This document shows positions 15,888 to 24,560 of a stretch of DNA of 64,000 nt, in pieces; within the stretch, counting starts at the first letter, position 1, and each line of letters starts with the position of its first letter. This DNA is from Viridibacterium silvisoli (GTDB lineage Bacteria > Pseudomonadota > Gammaproteobacteria > Burkholderiales > Rhodocyclaceae). The stretch is from NCBI RefSeq assembly GCF_036017035.1, contig NZ_JAYXHS010000004.1, positions 434,001 to 498,000 of the forward strand, given 5' to 3'. The notes under the pieces were generated by a model, which was not told where the DNA came from, did not search any database, and saw only the letters and a list, made by a program, of their open reading frames with translations. A program made the translations under genes and the position numbers.

Positions 15888-16796
15888 TCAGTCCTTCACC
15901 GCCACCCAGATCTCCAGTCCGCCAGTCCCCGTGCGCGAATCGAAGTTCTCGTCGTAGCGCTCGATACACGGCGCATCCGCCGCCTCCAGACCGGCTTCAG
16001 GCAACCACTTGTTCCAGATGGTGTTGAGCGTGCGGCGAATCGTCGACACGTGATCGCGATGCGTGAACACCGCGTAGCGTTGCTCGGGGATGCGTAGTCG
16101 GCTCCAGTCTGCGGGCAGGCCGGAAAAGCTGCTGACTTCGACGCCGCAGATGTACTCGAAATTTCCCGTGTCATCAAAGTTGCAGGCAACGCCGTAAGCC
16201 ACCTTGCCAAGCTGTGCGGGGATCCTTGTTTCCAGCCAGGGCATGAAACGCTGCCACTGGGCGGGGATGCCAGCGCTGGTCTCGACGTCGTAACGCTGGC
16301 CCAACCCGGCGATGAGCAGGGGTTGGCTGTTTTCGAAGCGTGGTGCTTCGATTTCGGTGAATGTGTGGTCCATGCTGATCGGCTCCATGAGTGCAATGTC
16401 CTGCAAGTTGCCTTGCGCGCGAACGGCTTCGGGCGTACTGCCGAATTGTTCGCGGAAGGCCCGCGTGAATGCCTCATGGGAACCGTAACCGGCCTCGAGT
16501 GCGACAGACAGGATGTCCGTCTCGCCCTGCGCCAGAGCACGTGCTGCTTCGCTGAGTCGCCGGGCACGCAGATAGCGCGTGATCGGCAAGCCGGTCGCTG
16601 CAACGAACGCCCGCGACATCTGGAAGCGCGATACACCAGCGATGCCGGCGATATCGTCCAGCGTCAGCGCATCCGCGAAATGGCTCTCGATGAACCAGAG
16701 CGCCTTTTGCGAGGAATTGCCGGGGCTTTGCGTGGTCACAATCCTGTCTTCCCTGTTTGGCATGGACGCAGCTTGCGCTTGCAATGGAAGCCGCAT
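15888..16796 (-). CDS. AraC-family regulator with GyrI-like effector domain (Rob-type)
   Basis: A 302-residue transcription regulator. Two AraC helix-turn-helix motifs occupy about residues 30-130 (LTLDDIAGIAGVSRFQMSRAF, then ILSVALEAGYGSHEAFTRAF, and REQFGSTPEAVR at the end). The C-terminal half (about 145-300) is a GyrI/SOUL-like ligand domain with the strands RYAVFTHRDHV and GGLEIWVAV. This N-to-C order is that of Rob-like multidrug or stress regulators. The longest ATG frame is used; a later Met (16763) would remove 11 residues, and neither has a good ribosome-binding site. It is divergent from msrB-msrA, a plausible target. Confidence 0.86.
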   Translation of the reverse strand: MRLPLQAQAASMPNREDRIVTTQSPGNSSQKALWFIESHFADALTLDDIAGIAGVSRFQMSRAFVAATGLPITRYLRARRLSEAARALAQGETDILSVALEAGYGSHEAFTRAFREQFGSTPEAVRAQGNLQDIALMEPISMDHTFTEIEAPRFENSQPLLIAGLGQRYDVETSAGIPAQWQRFMPWLETRIPAQLGKVAYGVACNFDDTGNFEYICGVEVSSFSGLPADWSRLRIPEQRYAVFTHRDHVSTIRRTLNTIWNKWLPEAGLEAADAPCIERYDENFDSRTGTGGLEIWVAVKD

Positions 16797-16891
16797 TTGA
16801 TCGGTTTTGCAGATGTAAGCTTTTGCCTGCTGTGCCGGTCGTTATCCGGGAGCGGTGTACGAACAAAGAATACGCGGCAAGGAGTCCGGAA

Positions 16892-17509
16892 ATGACCGAC
16901 AGCAAGGTGACGACTCATTCAAGAACCTCATCGGCAGATACGCAAGCAACCAGTTTGTCCGGTCGCCGCGCCCTGCTCCTGTCGGTTGCGACACTGGCCG
17001 GCCTGTGGGCGACGCGCAGCATCACGGCCGCTGATGCACCAGCCGGTAAGCCACCGGGCGAAGTGAACATCGTGCCGGTGACTGACGCCGGCGTCGTCCA
17101 GCCCGCAGTCAAGCTTGCGAAGGTGGTGAAGAGCGAAGCGGAGTGGCGCAAGCAGCTGTCGTCGATCTCGTTCGATGTGACGCGCAAGGAAGGTACGGAG
17201 CGTCCCTATAGCGGCGCCACCTGGAACAACCACGACAAGGGGCTGTATCGCTGCGTCTGCTGCGACACCGCCTTGTTCAGGTCAGACACCAAGTTCGACT
17301 CCGGCACGGGCTGGCCCAGCTTCTGGCAGCCCATCGCGAAGGAGAACGTCAGCGAGATCAGCGACCGCAGTTTCGGCATGCTGCGCACGGCGGTGAATTG
17401 CGCACGCTGCGATGCTCACCTTGGGCACGTCTTCGACGACGGGCCCAAGCCAACCGGGCTTAGATATTGCATGAATTCGGCTTCGATGCGCTTCGTCAAA
17501 TCCACCTGA
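16892..17509 (+). CDS. msrB: exported peptide-methionine (R)-S-oxide reductase
   Basis: A 205-residue MsrB that reduces methionine-R-sulfoxide in proteins. The start at 16892 follows AAGGAG (16879-16884). The N-terminus carries GRRALLLSVATLAGLWA, which reads as a signal or anchor with twin arginines, possibly Tat type, so the enzyme should act in the periplasm. Family motifs are all present: YRCVCCDTALF and CARCDAHLGHVF provide the four zinc Cys, GTGWPSFW is the substrate loop, and catalytic Cys193 lies in RYCMNSASMRF. msrA follows 58 bp later in the same direction. Confidence 0.93.
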   Translation: MTDSKVTTHSRTSSADTQATSLSGRRALLLSVATLAGLWATRSITAADAPAGKPPGEVNIVPVTDAGVVQPAVKLAKVVKSEAEWRKQLSSISFDVTRKEGTERPYSGATWNNHDKGLYRCVCCDTALFRSDTKFDSGTGWPSFWQPIAKENVSEISDRSFGMLRTAVNCARCDAHLGHVFDDGPKPTGLRYCMNSASMRFVKST

Positions 17510-17567
17510 TTGCCGCCAGAACTCCGTGTCAGCGGACTCGGCCCACACCACCCAGAAAGGCAGAACC

Positions 17568-18287
17568 ATGCGTCTCCATTCCCCTCTCCGCGCATTCAGC
17601 CAACGGCTACTTGCAGTACGACAGAAGGCCCTGCCAGTCGCGCTGGTGTCGTTCATCGGGGCGAGCATGTGTGGCTACGTCGGCGCGAAGGAACAGGCCG
17701 TTGCCCTGCCGGATCCGGTACTGAACATCCCCGCCAAGGGCATGCAGACAGCGGTGTTTGCAGGCGGCTGTTTCTGGGGCGTGCAGGCGGTCTTCCAGCA
17801 CAGCAAGGGCGTGATGTCGGCGATCTCCGGTTATTCCGGTGGGCCGGCCGACAAGGCCAACTACCCGATGGTGAGCGGCGGCGGCACAGGCCATGCGGAA
17901 TCAGTGAAAGTCACCTACGACGCAACGAAGATTTCTTACGCCCAGTTGCTGAAGATTTTCATGTCGGTGGTGCACAACCCGACCGAGCTGAATCGGCAGG
18001 GGCCCGACACGGGCACGCAATATCGCTCGGCAATCTTCTACACAAATGAGGACCAGCAAAAGGTGACGCAGGCCTACTTCGAGCAACTCAAAGCCGCGAA
18101 GAGTTTCAGCAAGCCCATCGTGACCCAGGTCGTACCGCTCAAGGCCTTCTACGATGCGGAGGCTTACCATCAGGACTACGCCACGCTACACCCGGACCAA
18201 CCCTACATTGCCTACAACGATCTACCGAAGGTCGCGAATCTGAAGAGCATGTTCCCGGCGATTTACCGCGATTCGATCAAGCCCTGA
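17568..18287 (+). CDS. msrA: exported peptide-methionine (S)-S-oxide reductase
   Basis: A 239-residue MsrA for the S epimer. The ATG at 17568 is taken because AAAGG lies just upstream and it opens a hydrophobic leader (ALPVALVSFIGASMCGYVG, cleavage near residue 36). Catalytic Cys68 is in AGGCFWG. Other family segments are GYSGG, YDPTQI-like VTYDATKISY, the NPTELNRQGPDTGTQYRSAI block (given as NPTELNRQGPDTG and QYRSAI) and YHQDY near the C-terminus. No MsrA/MsrB fusion: the two are separate but adjacent. Together with msrB it forms an envelope methionine repair pair. Confidence 0.94.
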   Translation: MRLHSPLRAFSQRLLAVRQKALPVALVSFIGASMCGYVGAKEQAVALPDPVLNIPAKGMQTAVFAGGCFWGVQAVFQHSKGVMSAISGYSGGPADKANYPMVSGGGTGHAESVKVTYDATKISYAQLLKIFMSVVHNPTELNRQGPDTGTQYRSAIFYTNEDQQKVTQAYFEQLKAAKSFSKPIVTQVVPLKAFYDAEAYHQDYATLHPDQPYIAYNDLPKVANLKSMFPAIYRDSIKP

Positions 18288-18311
18288 CCGGGCACTCCCT
18301 GCATAAGAGAC

Positions 18312-18338
18312 AAGCGGCCCAAGGTGGCCGCTTTTTTT
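18312..18338 (+). terminator. terminator of msrB-msrA
   Basis: AAGCGGCC (18312-18319) and GGCCGCTT (18326-18333) form the stem, followed by Ts to 18338. Confidence 0.9.
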
Positions 18339-18399
18339 GTCATACCCCTCGAGGCAAGTAAGATGTGGGGGTTACCGAACCTCAGGTCAGGAATCCCGC

Positions 18400-19713
18400 A
18401 TGGTCCAGGCACGTCCTCGTGTGATCATCATCGGCGCCGGTTTCGGCGGCCTGTCAGCTGCCAAGGCACTTGCCGATGCAGCAGTCGATATCACCCTGAT
18501 CGACCAGCGCAACCACCACCTGTTCCAGCCCCTGCTCTACCAGGTTGCCACGGCCAGCCTCTCGCCCGCCGATATTGCTGCGCCGATACGCAGCGTGGTG
18601 TGGGACCAGAAAAACCTGACCGTGGTGCTGGGCAAGGTCTCGGGGGTCGATACAGAGGCGAAGACCGTTTCCGGCGACAACGGCGTACGCAGCGGCGCCC
18701 TGCCCTATGACTACCTGATCATCGCCACCGGCGCGCGCCACGCCTATTTCGGCAACGATCACTGGGAGACTTTCGCGCCGGGACTCAAGACCATCGAAGA
18801 CGCGACCGCTATCCGCCACCGCTTGCTGATGGCTTTCGAGCAGGCCGAAATGGCAATCGACGCGGCCGAAACCGAACGCCTGCTGAGCATCGTCATCATT
18901 GGCGGCGGCCCGACGGGTGTCGAGCTGGCAGGCTCGATTGCCGAGCTGGCGCGTGCTGCACTGGCGCGTGACTTCCGCCGCATCGATCCACGCAAGGCCA
19001 AGGTGATCCTCGTCGAAGCCGGTGCGCGCCTGTTGGCGACTTTCCCGGAAGATCTGTCGGCTGCCGCGCTCAAGTCCCTGCAGCGCCTCGGCGTGGAAGT
19101 GCGCCTGAATGCCCGGGTCAGTGACTGCAATGCCCAGGGCGTGAAGATCGGCGACGACTTCGTCGGCGCCGGCACCATTCTCTGGGCCGCCGGCGTACAG
19201 GCATCGCCCGCGGCCAGCTGGTTGAAGGTCGAGGCGGACCGCGCGGGTCGTGTCAAGGTCGCGGCCGACTACAGCATACCCGGCCACCCGGATGTCTTCG
19301 TCGTTGGCGACACCGCTGCGCTGACCGACGCCAGGGGCGTAGTCGTCCCCGGCGTGGGCCCCGCCGCCAAGCAGGCCGGGAAATATGCCGCTCGCGTGAT
19401 CATGGCGCGACTGCATGGCGAGGTCGCGCCAGCAGCTTTTGTATATCGCAACTACGGCAACCTCGCGACCATCGGACGCCGCGCTGCCGTCGTCGACTTC
19501 AACTGGATCAAGTTGCGCGGACCGCTGGCCTGGTGGTTGTGGGGTGGCGCGCACATCTTCTTCCTCATCGATTTCCGTAACCGGGTAGCCGTTGCCATCA
19601 ACTGGCTGTGGTCCTTCCTCACTTACAAGCGAGGTGCACGCCTGATCACGGGCCCGACAATCACCCAGCCACGCGAGGCAGACACGGAAAGGAAAGGGAT
19701 GTCGCAGGAATAG
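18400..19713 (+). CDS. ndh: type II NADH:quinone oxidoreductase (NDH-2)
   Basis: A 437-residue flavoprotein that oxidises NADH and passes electrons to ubiquinone without proton pumping. The FAD-binding GAGFGGLSAA at residues 10-25 and NAD-binding IIGGGPTGVELAGS near residue 170 are clear. A second FAD segment, VFVVGDTAAL, lies near 305. The C-terminal amphipathic and aromatic helix (WWLWGGAHIFFLIDF, then WLWSFLTYKRG) anchors it to the inner membrane. The ATG at 18400 is chosen because CAGGTCAGGA precedes it and the Rossmann fold follows at once. An upstream in-frame Met at 18337 would add 21 unrelated residues. Confidence 0.9.
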   Translation: MVQARPRVIIIGAGFGGLSAAKALADAAVDITLIDQRNHHLFQPLLYQVATASLSPADIAAPIRSVVWDQKNLTVVLGKVSGVDTEAKTVSGDNGVRSGALPYDYLIIATGARHAYFGNDHWETFAPGLKTIEDATAIRHRLLMAFEQAEMAIDAAETERLLSIVIIGGGPTGVELAGSIAELARAALARDFRRIDPRKAKVILVEAGARLLATFPEDLSAAALKSLQRLGVEVRLNARVSDCNAQGVKIGDDFVGAGTILWAAGVQASPAASWLKVEADRAGRVKVAADYSIPGHPDVFVVGDTAALTDARGVVVPGVGPAAKQAGKYAARVIMARLHGEVAPAAFVYRNYGNLATIGRRAAVVDFNWIKLRGPLAWWLWGGAHIFFLIDFRNRVAVAINWLWSFLTYKRGARLITGPTITQPREADTERKGMSQE

Positions 19714-19876
19714 CCCATTCGCAATCCAGCGAACTATCGCGCCGATTTCGTGACCAACAAGCGGCAGTGATCGGCGGGATCGCTGCCACTCCCCATCGCC
19801 TGACAGCACATGCCACGCGGCATTTGCGTTATCGGGTCTGCTCTTCCAGAACACCTTCCAATAGAGAGACACATAG

Positions 19877-21619
19877 ATGCCCCATGAGATCAATCTCATC
19901 ACGACAATCGCAGCGGGCCTGGGGCTGGCTCTGGTGCTTGGTTACCTGACGGCAAGACTCAAGATGCCGTCGCTGGTCGGCTACCTGCTGGCAGGCATCT
20001 GCATCGGCCCGGCGACGCCGGGCTTCGTGGCAGATGTGTCGCTGGCCGGCCAGCTCGCCGAAATTGGCGTCATGCTGCTGATGTTCGGCGTAGGGCTGCA
20101 CTTTTCCATCGACGACTTGCTGGCAGTGCGACGCATCGCGGTACCCGGCGCGCTGGTACAGATCGCGGCCGCAACAGGCATGGGGATGCTCTGCGCGCAC
20201 ATCTGGGGCTGGGGCATCGGCGAAGGCCTGGTCTTCGGGCTGGCGCTCTCGGTCGCGAGTACGGTCGTATTGTTGCGGGCGCTGGAATCGCGTGGCGTGC
20301 TGGAGTCGGTTAACGGACGCATCGCGGTAGGCTGGCTGGTCGTCGAAGACCTAGCCATGGTGCTGGTACTGGTGCTGCTGCCGCCCCTCGCACACGTGCT
20401 GGGCGGCACGCCAGACGCCCATGTTGCGGGCACGGCCCAGGTCGCAAGCGGCGGCAGCATCTGGACGGCGGTCGGGCTGACGCTCGCCAAGGTCGCCGCC
20501 TTCATCACGCTGATGCTGGTGGTCGGGCGTCGCGTTTTCCCCAAGGTGCTGTGGCTGGTCGCACGTACCGGCTCGCGCGAACTCTTCTCCCTGTGCGTGA
20601 TTGCCGTCGCATTGGGTGTTGCTTACGGCTCCTCGAAGTTCTTCGACGTGTCGTTTGCGCTGGGTGCTTTTTTCGCCGGCATGGTGATGCGCGAATCGGA
20701 GTACAGCCATCGTGCGGCAGTCGAATCCTTGCCGCTGCGTGACGCGTTCTCAGTATTGTTCTTTGTCTCGGTCGGCATGCTCTTCGACCCGCAGGTGCTG
20801 CTCACCGAGCCGCTTAAAGTGTTGGCAGTCGTTGCCGTGATCATGCTCGGCAAGACGGTGGCCGCCGTGCTTCTCGTGCTGCTGTTCCGCTACCCGCTGA
20901 ACACGGCACTGACAGTCGGCGCGAGCCTCGCACAGATCGGCGAGTTTTCTTTCATCCTCGCCAGCCTGGGCATGTCGCTCGGTCTGCTGCCCGCAGAGGG
21001 CCAGAGCCTGATCCTCGCCGGCGCGCTGATCTCCATTTCGCTGAACTCATTGGCCTTCTCCGCCATCCGCCCCTTGCAAACCTGGCTGCGCGAACGCTCG
21101 GCGCTTGCCAGGCGGCTCGAAGAGCGCGATGACCCGCTGGCCACGCTGCCGAGTACCACGCAGGAGTCCCACTTGAGCAAACAGGTTGTGCTGGTTGGCT
21201 ACGGTCGCGTGGGCAGACGCATCGCGCACCAGCTCAAGGAGCAGAACATTCCCTTCGTGGTTGCCGAGCAAAACCGTGAGCTGGTCAACACGCTGCGCGG
21301 CCAGGGGATCGCGGCAGTGTCGGGGGACGCCTCGGAACCCGGTGTGCTTATCCAGGCCCACATCGCGCGCGCCAACATGCTGGTGATCGCCACGCCCGAC
21401 ACACTGCACGTGCGCAAGATGGTCGACACGGCGCGTACCTTGAACCCGGATATCGGCGTGGTCTTGCGCAGTCACAACGAAGACGAGGCGGAGCTGCTGA
21501 CGCGTGACAACATCGGCAACGTCTTCCTCGGGGAGCAGGAGCTGGCGAACGGTATGGCACGTCACGTCCTGCGGCAGATGGGGCTCGAGCCCGCGCAATC
21601 TGCCGCAGAGCAACATTGA
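19877..21619 (+). CDS. ybaL: YbaL-like monovalent cation:proton antiporter (CPA2) with RCK domain
   Basis: A 580-residue inner-membrane protein. About 12-13 transmembrane segments form the Na+/H+-exchanger-like unit (residues 1-400), including LMLLMFGVGLHFS-type and FFAGMVMRESEYSHRA segments. A cytosolic TrkA-N/RCK domain (about 430-550) has the nucleotide-binding GYGRVGRR and ends in an Asp-Glu-rich stretch. The order matches YbaL and Kef-type K+/H+ antiporters. It lacks the C-terminal Q-linker and ancillary-protein signature of true KefB/KefC, so a glutathione gate is not implied. Single gene, no companion KefF/KefG. Confidence 0.85.
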   Translation: MPHEINLITTIAAGLGLALVLGYLTARLKMPSLVGYLLAGICIGPATPGFVADVSLAGQLAEIGVMLLMFGVGLHFSIDDLLAVRRIAVPGALVQIAAATGMGMLCAHIWGWGIGEGLVFGLALSVASTVVLLRALESRGVLESVNGRIAVGWLVVEDLAMVLVLVLLPPLAHVLGGTPDAHVAGTAQVASGGSIWTAVGLTLAKVAAFITLMLVVGRRVFPKVLWLVARTGSRELFSLCVIAVALGVAYGSSKFFDVSFALGAFFAGMVMRESEYSHRAAVESLPLRDAFSVLFFVSVGMLFDPQVLLTEPLKVLAVVAVIMLGKTVAAVLLVLLFRYPLNTALTVGASLAQIGEFSFILASLGMSLGLLPAEGQSLILAGALISISLNSLAFSAIRPLQTWLRERSALARRLEERDDPLATLPSTTQESHLSKQVVLVGYGRVGRRIAHQLKEQNIPFVVAEQNRELVNTLRGQGIAAVSGDASEPGVLIQAHIARANMLVIATPDTLHVRKMVDTARTLNPDIGVVLRSHNEDEAELLTRDNIGNVFLGEQELANGMARHVLRQMGLEPAQSAAEQH

Positions 21620-21992
21620 AAGCACCTGCCAAATACCGCACAAACCCGAATCCACCCGCATGTTTTAATCGCGCCACGGTTGCAGCACAGAACTGTGCAA
21701 GCGCAGAGAAGCTAACAAGCGCAGACCACGTCAGCTACACGCTGGCTTCAAACCCCGCCCCGGCGGGGTTTTTCATTTTCCCCTCCCTTGTCTCCGTCGT
21801 CGCTTCCCGAGCAGCCCGCATTTCCTGCCGGGCTTTCTCGCACACACTCGAAATTCGGGAACCAGAATGCGAGAGAATTGCCCAATCGCGCTGCCGCCTT
21901 GCGCCTTCGTCGTCGCATGACGGCAAGCGGCATGTGATCCAGATCGTTCTCCCCTGTTTTCCGTCTTTTTTTGACCCTTGGTATCAACAGAA
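21620..21992. other. 373-bp intergenic region between the antiporter and the YqhA-like gene
   Basis: It contains the antiporter's terminator (21751-21774) and the upstream region of the next gene, with a T-rich stretch CCGTCTTTTTTTGACCC near 21961. Frames across it show no product I would accept. Confidence 0.6.
21751..21774 (+). terminator. terminator after the antiporter
   Basis: AACCCCGCC and GGCGGGGTTTTT form a GC-rich stem with a 2-nt loop, followed by a T-rich tail. Confidence 0.85.
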
Positions 21993-22580
21993 ATGTCAGA
22001 CAAGAAACCCTCCACGCTTCGCCCTTTGCCCAACCTGATCTTTCTGAGTCGCTGGCTACAGGTTCCGCTCTATCTGGGACTGATCGTCGCGCAGCTCGTG
22101 TACGTCGTGCATTTCTGGGTTGAACTGACCGATCTCGTGGGCGCGGCACTGGGCAACCAGACTTCGATGGAGCACATCATCAAGGCCGTGGGCCATGGCA
22201 GCGACACAGGCGGTCTCACCGAGACAACCATCATGCTGGTGGTACTGGGACTGATCGACGTGGTGATGATCTCCAACCTGCTGATCATGGTCATCGTCGG
22301 CGGCTACGAAACCTTCGTCTCGCGCATGCACCTCGAAGAGCATCCTGACCAGCCGGAGTGGCTGTCGCACGTCAATGCCTCGGTGCTCAAGGTCAAGCTC
22401 GGCACAGCCATCATCGGCATCTCGTCGATTCACCTGCTGAAGACCTTCATCAACGCAGAGGCGTATTCGGAGAAGGCCCTGATTGCGCAGACAGCCATCC
22501 ACATCGCCTTCCTGCTCTCGGCAATGGCTATTGCGGCCTGCGACCGCATCATGCCGAGGCCGAGCCAGGAAGAGCACTGA
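21993..22580 (+). CDS. YqhA/UPF0114-family membrane protein
   Basis: A 195-residue inner-membrane protein with four helices, matching the UPF0114 (YqhA, TIGR00645) family. Signature segments are SRWLQVPLYLGLIVAQLVY, a helix LVVLGLIDVVMISNLLIMVIV with its GGYETFVS end, and KVKLGTAIIGISSIHLLKTF. The Met at 21993 is preferred to an upstream one because the conserved part starts shortly after. The family's role is not established. The first hydrophilic loop is longer than in E. coli YqhA. Confidence 0.85.
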   Translation: MSDKKPSTLRPLPNLIFLSRWLQVPLYLGLIVAQLVYVVHFWVELTDLVGAALGNQTSMEHIIKAVGHGSDTGGLTETTIMLVVLGLIDVVMISNLLIMVIVGGYETFVSRMHLEEHPDQPEWLSHVNASVLKVKLGTAIIGISSIHLLKTFINAEAYSEKALIAQTAIHIAFLLSAMAIAACDRIMPRPSQEEH

Positions 22581-22835
22581 GCTACTCCGGCGTTTGAGGA
22601 AAACTGCACGCCCCGTGCAGTTTGATACCGGTTTCGGCGCCATTGTTTGCCATTTGCCGCCGGTTATCCGGCTTTATCCGTATATGCGGCGGGCGCTAAG
22701 TGTTTATGCTGATGCCGTGGCTTGGCGTGTAAAGGGGGAACGCTAGGCCCGGCACGCAGTGGCGCGTGCGCGCACCCTCGTACCTGATTTTCATCCCGCC
22801 CCCGAGGTCTGGCCTCTTCATGCGGGACAACGCAA

Positions 22836-23486
22836 ATGAGTACAAGCAATACGATAACAAGGATAGCCAGCGGTCATGAGTCCGGCCCGATGAGCTTCAG
22901 ACCCATCGTCTATATCGTCGATGACGACGACATTGTTCTCTGGATGTTTCGCGAGTTCCTCGAAGGCATCGGCGCTGACTTCCGCACCTTCGGCTCGGCC
23001 GACGCCTTTCTGAAAAGCTACGTGCCCGGCCCTTGCGAATGCCTGATTTCCGACCTGCGCATGCCGGAGATCGGAGGTCTGGAAATCCAGCGCCAGCTTC
23101 TCGACAAGGGCGCCTCCCTGCCCATCATCTTCGTTTCCGGTTATCCCGAAGTCAGTGCCGCCGTGCAGGCCATCAAGCAAGGCGCTTTCGATTTCCTCGA
23201 GAAGCCCGTCAATGGCAGCCTGTTGCGCGAGAAGGTGCAGAGCGCATTGGCGCGCAGTCGCGAGCTGCATGCCGAACGCCTCGCGCGCAGCGCCCGCGAG
23301 GCCCGCCTCGCGCTTCTCACCCCCAAGGAGCGTGAGATCGCCGACCAGGTCGTGCTCGGCAAGTCGAGCCGCCAGATCTCCGACGAGCTCGGCATCAGTG
23401 TGCGCACCGTGGAAAACCACCGCGCCCGCATCATGGCCAAGCTGCACGTCGATTCGGCAATGGATCTGGTCAAGCTGTTCATCTGA
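22836..23486 (+). CDS. FixJ-type two-component response regulator
   Basis: A 216-residue regulator: a REC domain (about 20-140) with the acidic pocket VDDDD, phospho-acceptor Asp73 in SDLRMPE, and Lys in LEKPV, then a LuxR-type HTH (about 150-210) with LTPKEREIADQV and the recognition helix SVRTVENHRARIM. The domain linker is helical and Arg/Glu-rich. Start codon uncertain: ATG at 22836 or 22890. No histidine kinase gene is adjacent, so it is an orphan here. The FixJ/TtrR subclass often regulates respiration or metabolism. Confidence 0.88.
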   Translation: MSTSNTITRIASGHESGPMSFRPIVYIVDDDDIVLWMFREFLEGIGADFRTFGSADAFLKSYVPGPCECLISDLRMPEIGGLEIQRQLLDKGASLPIIFVSGYPEVSAAVQAIKQGAFDFLEKPVNGSLLREKVQSALARSRELHAERLARSAREARLALLTPKEREIADQVVLGKSSRQISDELGISVRTVENHRARIMAKLHVDSAMDLVKLFI

Positions 23487-23507
23487 AGAGACTGCGCGGC
23501 GCACTTC

Positions 23508-23538
23508 AAAGCATCCGCCCGACACAAGCGGGTGCTTT
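23508..23538 (+). terminator. weak hairpin after the FixJ-type regulator
   Basis: AAAGCA/TGCTTT (23508-23513, 23533-23538) plus CCGC/GCGG form a bulged stem, but no T-tract follows. Confidence 0.35.
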
Positions 23539-23618
23539 CAATACCAGTATAAGCACCCATCTTGTACCAGCATAAATAGCCACTTATGGTGTGAGCTCCT
23601 TTACGCAGGAGCACAGCC

Positions 23619-24392
23619 ATGAGCACACACTCGCAAGCCATTCAGGATCAGTTCGGCCCGCAGGCACAGGCTTATCTCGCCAGCGCCGTACACGCGGCCG
23701 GTGCCGATCTTCAACGCGCGCGGGAAATCGTCAGCGCGGCGATTCCACCCAAAGTCCAGGCGCTGGATGTCGGCTGCGGCGCAGGTCATCTCAGTTTTGC
23801 GCTCGCACCAGCTTTGTCAGAAGTCATCGCATTCGATCCGTCAGCCGCCATGCTCGACGCCGTAAAGGCCGGCGCGGCAGAACGTGGCCTTCAGAATATA
23901 GCCACACAGCAGGGCAGCGCCGAGGCCCTGCCCTTCGCCGATGCCAGCTTCTGTGTCGCGGCCACCCGCTACAGCACACACCACTGGCTCCAGCTCGAAG
24001 CCGCCCTTCAGGAGATGCGTCGCGTCGTGCGCCCTGGTGGTCATGTGCTGGTCATTGATGTCGAGGGAGATCCCGAACCGCTTGTGGACACGCACTTCCA
24101 GACCATGGAGTTGTTGCGCGACCGCTCGCACATCCGCAATCGCACGCCTGCGGAATGGCGCGCCTTGCTCCAGGGCGCGGATCTCGAACTTCTCGCTTAC
24201 GAGCAATGGCCCTTGCGTCTGGAGTTTGCATCGTGGGTCGCGCGCTTGCGTACTCCAGAGCAGAACGTCGCGATGATCCGCCGCCTGCAAACCGAGGCGC
24301 CACGCGAGGTGCAGGAGGGCCTGCGCATCGAGGCCGATGGAAGTTTCACGGCGCACACCGGGCTTTACTGGGCACGGGTGCCGCGTCAGTAA
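23619..24392 (+). CDS. class I SAM-dependent methyltransferase
   Basis: A 257-residue soluble enzyme with the Methyltransf_11 pattern: motif I LDVGCGAGHLSFALA, motif II VIAFDPSAAMLDA, and the segment GSAEALPFADASFCVA followed by VVRPGGHVLVIDV. The start follows CAGGAG at 8-nt spacing. The sequence resembles UbiE/small-molecule methyltransferases rather than rRNA or protein enzymes. The substrate cannot be told. It stands alone, flanked by two intergenic regions with no partner gene. Confidence 0.8.
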   Translation: MSTHSQAIQDQFGPQAQAYLASAVHAAGADLQRAREIVSAAIPPKVQALDVGCGAGHLSFALAPALSEVIAFDPSAAMLDAVKAGAAERGLQNIATQQGSAEALPFADASFCVAATRYSTHHWLQLEAALQEMRRVVRPGGHVLVIDVEGDPEPLVDTHFQTMELLRDRSHIRNRTPAEWRALLQGADLELLAYEQWPLRLEFASWVARLRTPEQNVAMIRRLQTEAPREVQEGLRIEADGSFTAHTGLYWARVPRQ

Positions 24393-24560
24393 GCCGGACG
24401 TCTCGGCTCGAACAGGGAAGCGACCGTCTTCCCTGCGTCCTTTCTCGATGTCATATCTGACTAGGTAGTCCCCCACTCACCCGCTGAGTAGTTCTACTCT
24501 CTTGCGACGCTGGGCGAAAACCGAGAATGCATGTGTTGTCTCAACCACGCACGCCCGGCC

